Shown here: positions 62,254-64,000 of the stretch, piece by piece
Position numbering within the stretch: position 1 is the stretch's first letter
Layout: the number at the start of each line of letters is the position of its first letter
Assembly: GCF_030813715.1 (NCBI RefSeq)
Contig: NZ_JAUSUZ010000001.1
Span: 6,014,001 to 6,078,000 of the forward strand
DNA: 64,000 nucleotides
Reading direction: 5' to 3'
Source: Catenuloplanes indicus
GTDB lineage: Bacteria > Actinomycetota > Actinomycetes > Mycobacteriales > Micromonosporaceae
Position numbers and translations under genes: made by a program
The notes under the pieces: generated by a model
Told to the model about the DNA's origin: nothing
What the model saw: only the letters and a program-made list of their open reading frames with translations
Database searches by the model: none

Positions 62254-63744
62254 TCACCGGCCGCGGCCGTAGAGGGTCTTGACCGCGCGGATCAGCAGGC
62301 GTTCGTGGGACGGCTTGCGGAAGAAGGACAGGATCGGCAGTGGGGACGGCAGCCGGCGGACCGTGATGGACTTCGCCACCGCGAACTCGCGCAGGCCGTC
62401 CTCGCCGTGGATGCGGCCGAAGCCGGACTCGCCCACGCCGCCGAACGGGAGCGTGGACATGCCGGCGAACGTGAGGACCGAGTTGACCGACGTCATGCCG
62501 GAGCGCATGCCGCGGGCCAGCGCGATCGCGCGGCGGTGGCCGAAGACCGCACCACCCAGGCCGTACGGCAGCGCGTTCGCCTTGGCCAGCGCCTCGTCCG
62601 CGTCCGCGACCCGGGTGACGGTGAGCGTCGGGCCGAACGTCTCCTCACGGATCGCGGCTGCGTCGTCCGGCACGTCGACCAGCACGGTGGGGTGCACGTA
62701 CGGCGGCTGCACCGCGTCCGCGCCGCCGACCACCGCGCGGGCGCCGCGGGACAGCGCGTCGTCGATGTGCCGGCGGATGACGTCGATCTGGCCGGGCATG
62801 GTGATCGGGCCGAGGTGCGCGTCGTCCGCGCCGACCGTGATCCTCCGCGCGCCCGCGGCGAGCCGCGCGACGAACTCGTCGTGGACCTTCGAGACGACGT
62901 AGACGCGCTCGATGCCGACGCAGGTCTGGCCCGCGTTGGACATGCCGCCCCAGAGCGCCGCGTCGACGGCCCGGTCGAGGTCCGCGTCCTCGTCGACGAT
63001 CATCGCGTCCTTGCCGCCGGCCTCGATCAGCACCGGGGTCAGCGTCTCCGCGCACGCGGCCATCACCCGGCGCGCGGTCGCGGTGGAGCCGGTGAAGCTC
63101 AGCTTGCCGACGCCGGACCGGCACAGCGCGGCGCCGGCGTCGCCGAGACCGTGGATCACCTGGTACACCGGGTGTTCCGGCACGGCCTCGGCGAACACGT
63201 CGGCCAGCCACTGACCGACCGCGGGCGTGTACTCACTGGGCTTGAAGACGACCGCGTTGCCGGCCGCGAGCGCGTAGCCGATCGAGCCGAGCGGCGTGAG
63301 CACCGGATAGTTCCACGGGCCGATCACGCCGACCACACCGTACGGCCGGTACTCCAGGTGCGCTGAGTGCTCGGCGACCAGCGCGCGGGTGCGCACCCGG
63401 CGCGGGCCGAGCACGCGTTTCGCGTTGTTCGCCGCCCAGTCGACGTGATCGAGCGCGCTGGCGGCCTCGACCGACGCGTCGAAGAGCGGTTTGCCGGTCT
63501 CCCGGTGGACCAGCGCGGTCAGCTCCTCCAGCCGCTGGGCCAGCAGCGTGCGCCAGCGCCGCAGCCGTTCGCGCCGGCCGGTGAACCCGAGGCCGGCCCA
63601 CCACCGGCCGGCCTCGCGGGCCTGGCGCACCGCGAGCGCCACGTCATCGGCCGTTGCTACGGAGAAGGTGCCGACCGTCTCGCCGGTGGCGGGATTGGTG
63701 GACGTCAACTTCCCGTCGTCGATGACGGGCATCCCGGGAGTCAT
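62254..63744 (-). CDS. Aldehyde dehydrogenase (succinate-semialdehyde type)
   Basis: This NAD(P)-dependent oxidoreductase has 496 residues. Catalytic Glu is in LIEAGGKDAMIV and Cys in NAGQTCVGIERVYV; the cofactor loop is GSIGYALAAGNAVVFKPSEYTPAVG. The extended C terminus (PSPLPILSFFRKPSHERLLIRAV) is like GabD2-type succinate-semialdehyde dehydrogenases, which suits the assignment, but substrate specificity is not certain. It probably oxidises an aldehyde to acid. Confidence 0.88.
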   Translation of the reverse strand: MTPGMPVIDDGKLTSTNPATGETVGTFSVATADDVALAVRQAREAGRWWAGLGFTGRRERLRRWRTLLAQRLEELTALVHRETGKPLFDASVEAASALDHVDWAANNAKRVLGPRRVRTRALVAEHSAHLEYRPYGVVGVIGPWNYPVLTPLGSIGYALAAGNAVVFKPSEYTPAVGQWLADVFAEAVPEHPVYQVIHGLGDAGAALCRSGVGKLSFTGSTATARRVMAACAETLTPVLIEAGGKDAMIVDEDADLDRAVDAALWGGMSNAGQTCVGIERVYVVSKVHDEFVARLAAGARRITVGADDAHLGPITMPGQIDVIRRHIDDALSRGARAVVGGADAVQPPYVHPTVLVDVPDDAAAIREETFGPTLTVTRVADADEALAKANALPYGLGGAVFGHRRAIALARGMRSGMTSVNSVLTFAGMSTLPFGGVGESGFGRIHGEDGLREFAVAKSITVRRLPSPLPILSFFRKPSHERLLIRAVKTLYGRGR

Positions 63745-63766
63745 TGGCTGAGCTTAGAGCCGAGAG

Positions 63767-64000
63767 CTACTCGGAAGTAAGGTGTTCGCGGATGATCCTC
63801 TCGGCAACCGTGCCGGGATCCGGCAGTTCACCGCGCTCGTGCAGCCCCACGTAGCGGTCCTTGGCCGGGAACTCCGCGTCCCGCAGCGCGGCCTGCATGT
63901 CCGTGTCCATCACGCCGGGGTTCACCGAGGCGACGGTCAGCGGCGGCTCGCGGTGCGCGTTCTCCGCCGCCAGGATCTCCATGAAGAACTCGCCGCCGCG
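63767..64000 (-). CDS. Short-chain dehydrogenase/reductase, C-terminal part (partial)
   Basis: Only the last 77 or so residues lie in the window, running past its right edge. The VASVNPGVMDTDMQAALRD segment is the PG motif and following helix of an SDR fold, and the tail GTVAERIIREHLTSE is typical of small actinobacterial SDRs. Substrate unknown. It is 22 nt upstream of the aldehyde dehydrogenase and on its strand, so it may share a promoter with it. Confidence 0.75.
   Translation of the reverse strand, partial: RGGEFFMEILAAENAHREPPLTVASVNPGVMDTDMQAALRDAEFPAKDRYVGLHERGELPDPGTVAERIIREHLTSE

Overview
This window is a high-GC actinobacterial chromosome segment. The gene order (argS-lysA-hom, thrC, thrB-rho, rpmE-prfA, Sua5/TsaC-phosphatase, glyA, the atp operon, DUF2550, murA, nucS) is the conserved actinobacterial core order. 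The many GTG/TTG starts, Asp-type MurA, NucS, LCP and SPFH/RHH genes suggest a filamentous actinomycete, most likely Micromonosporaceae (Actinoplanes/Catenuloplanes-like). The family assignment is inference. No rRNA, tRNA, CRISPR array or intact insertion sequence was found.

Layout. 1-16.3 kb: the end of argS, then lysA and hom in an operon, followed by thrC and thrB for lysine/threonine synthesis. The threonine genes are interrupted by two insertions. The first is a tandem pair of acidic Ca2+-binding-repeat proteins. The second is a roughly 9.5-kb block with a MarR regulator, an MFS pump fused to a winged-helix domain, an RND pump, another MFS pump, an SPFH/ribbon-helix-helix pair and a small membrane protein. 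16.6-24.5 kb: rho with a long Arg/Asp/Glu-rich repeat insert, a bacterial nitric oxide synthase followed by a chemoreceptor fused to PilZ, then rpmE, prfA and prmC (prmC inverted). 24.6-29.1 kb: a TPR-GGDEF protein, a small conserved protein, a MerR regulator and a secreted or anchored glycosidase-like protein. 29.2-35.9 kb: Sua5/TsaC and a low-molecular-weight phosphatase, a 1.2-kb gene desert with an AT-rich perfect inverted repeat and a tandem repeat, then a tsaE-tsaB-tsaC2-tsaD operon for t6A tRNA modification and an NmrA/DUF2867 protein. 36-48.8 kb: glyA, a TerC transporter under a probable Mn2+ (yybP-ykoY) riboswitch, and the F1Fo ATP synthase operon. An LCP ligase gene sits between atpD and a short atpC. 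DUF2550 and a cobalamin adenosyltransferase follow. 49.2-64 kb: murA, 3-hydroxybutyryl-CoA dehydrogenase, regulator/methyltransferase/DinB genes, an ABC-2 exporter, an FtsK/EccC-like ATPase coupled to a coiled-coil membrane protein, DUF4126, nucS, a secreted SGNH hydrolase with VCBS repeats, an aldehyde dehydrogenase and a partial SDR.

How genes work together. The housekeeping part links aspartate-family amino acids, translation termination, t6A modification and ATP synthesis. Three accessory themes stand out. A gas/second-messenger theme joins NO synthase, a PilZ chemoreceptor and a nearby diguanylate cyclase. A drug-efflux theme has a MarR gene between an MFS and an RND pump. The third consists of gene pairs of unknown purpose: the acidic repeat proteins, the SPFH-RHH pair and the FtsK-coiled-coil membrane pair. 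All claims come from reading sequence and motifs; no database search was run.
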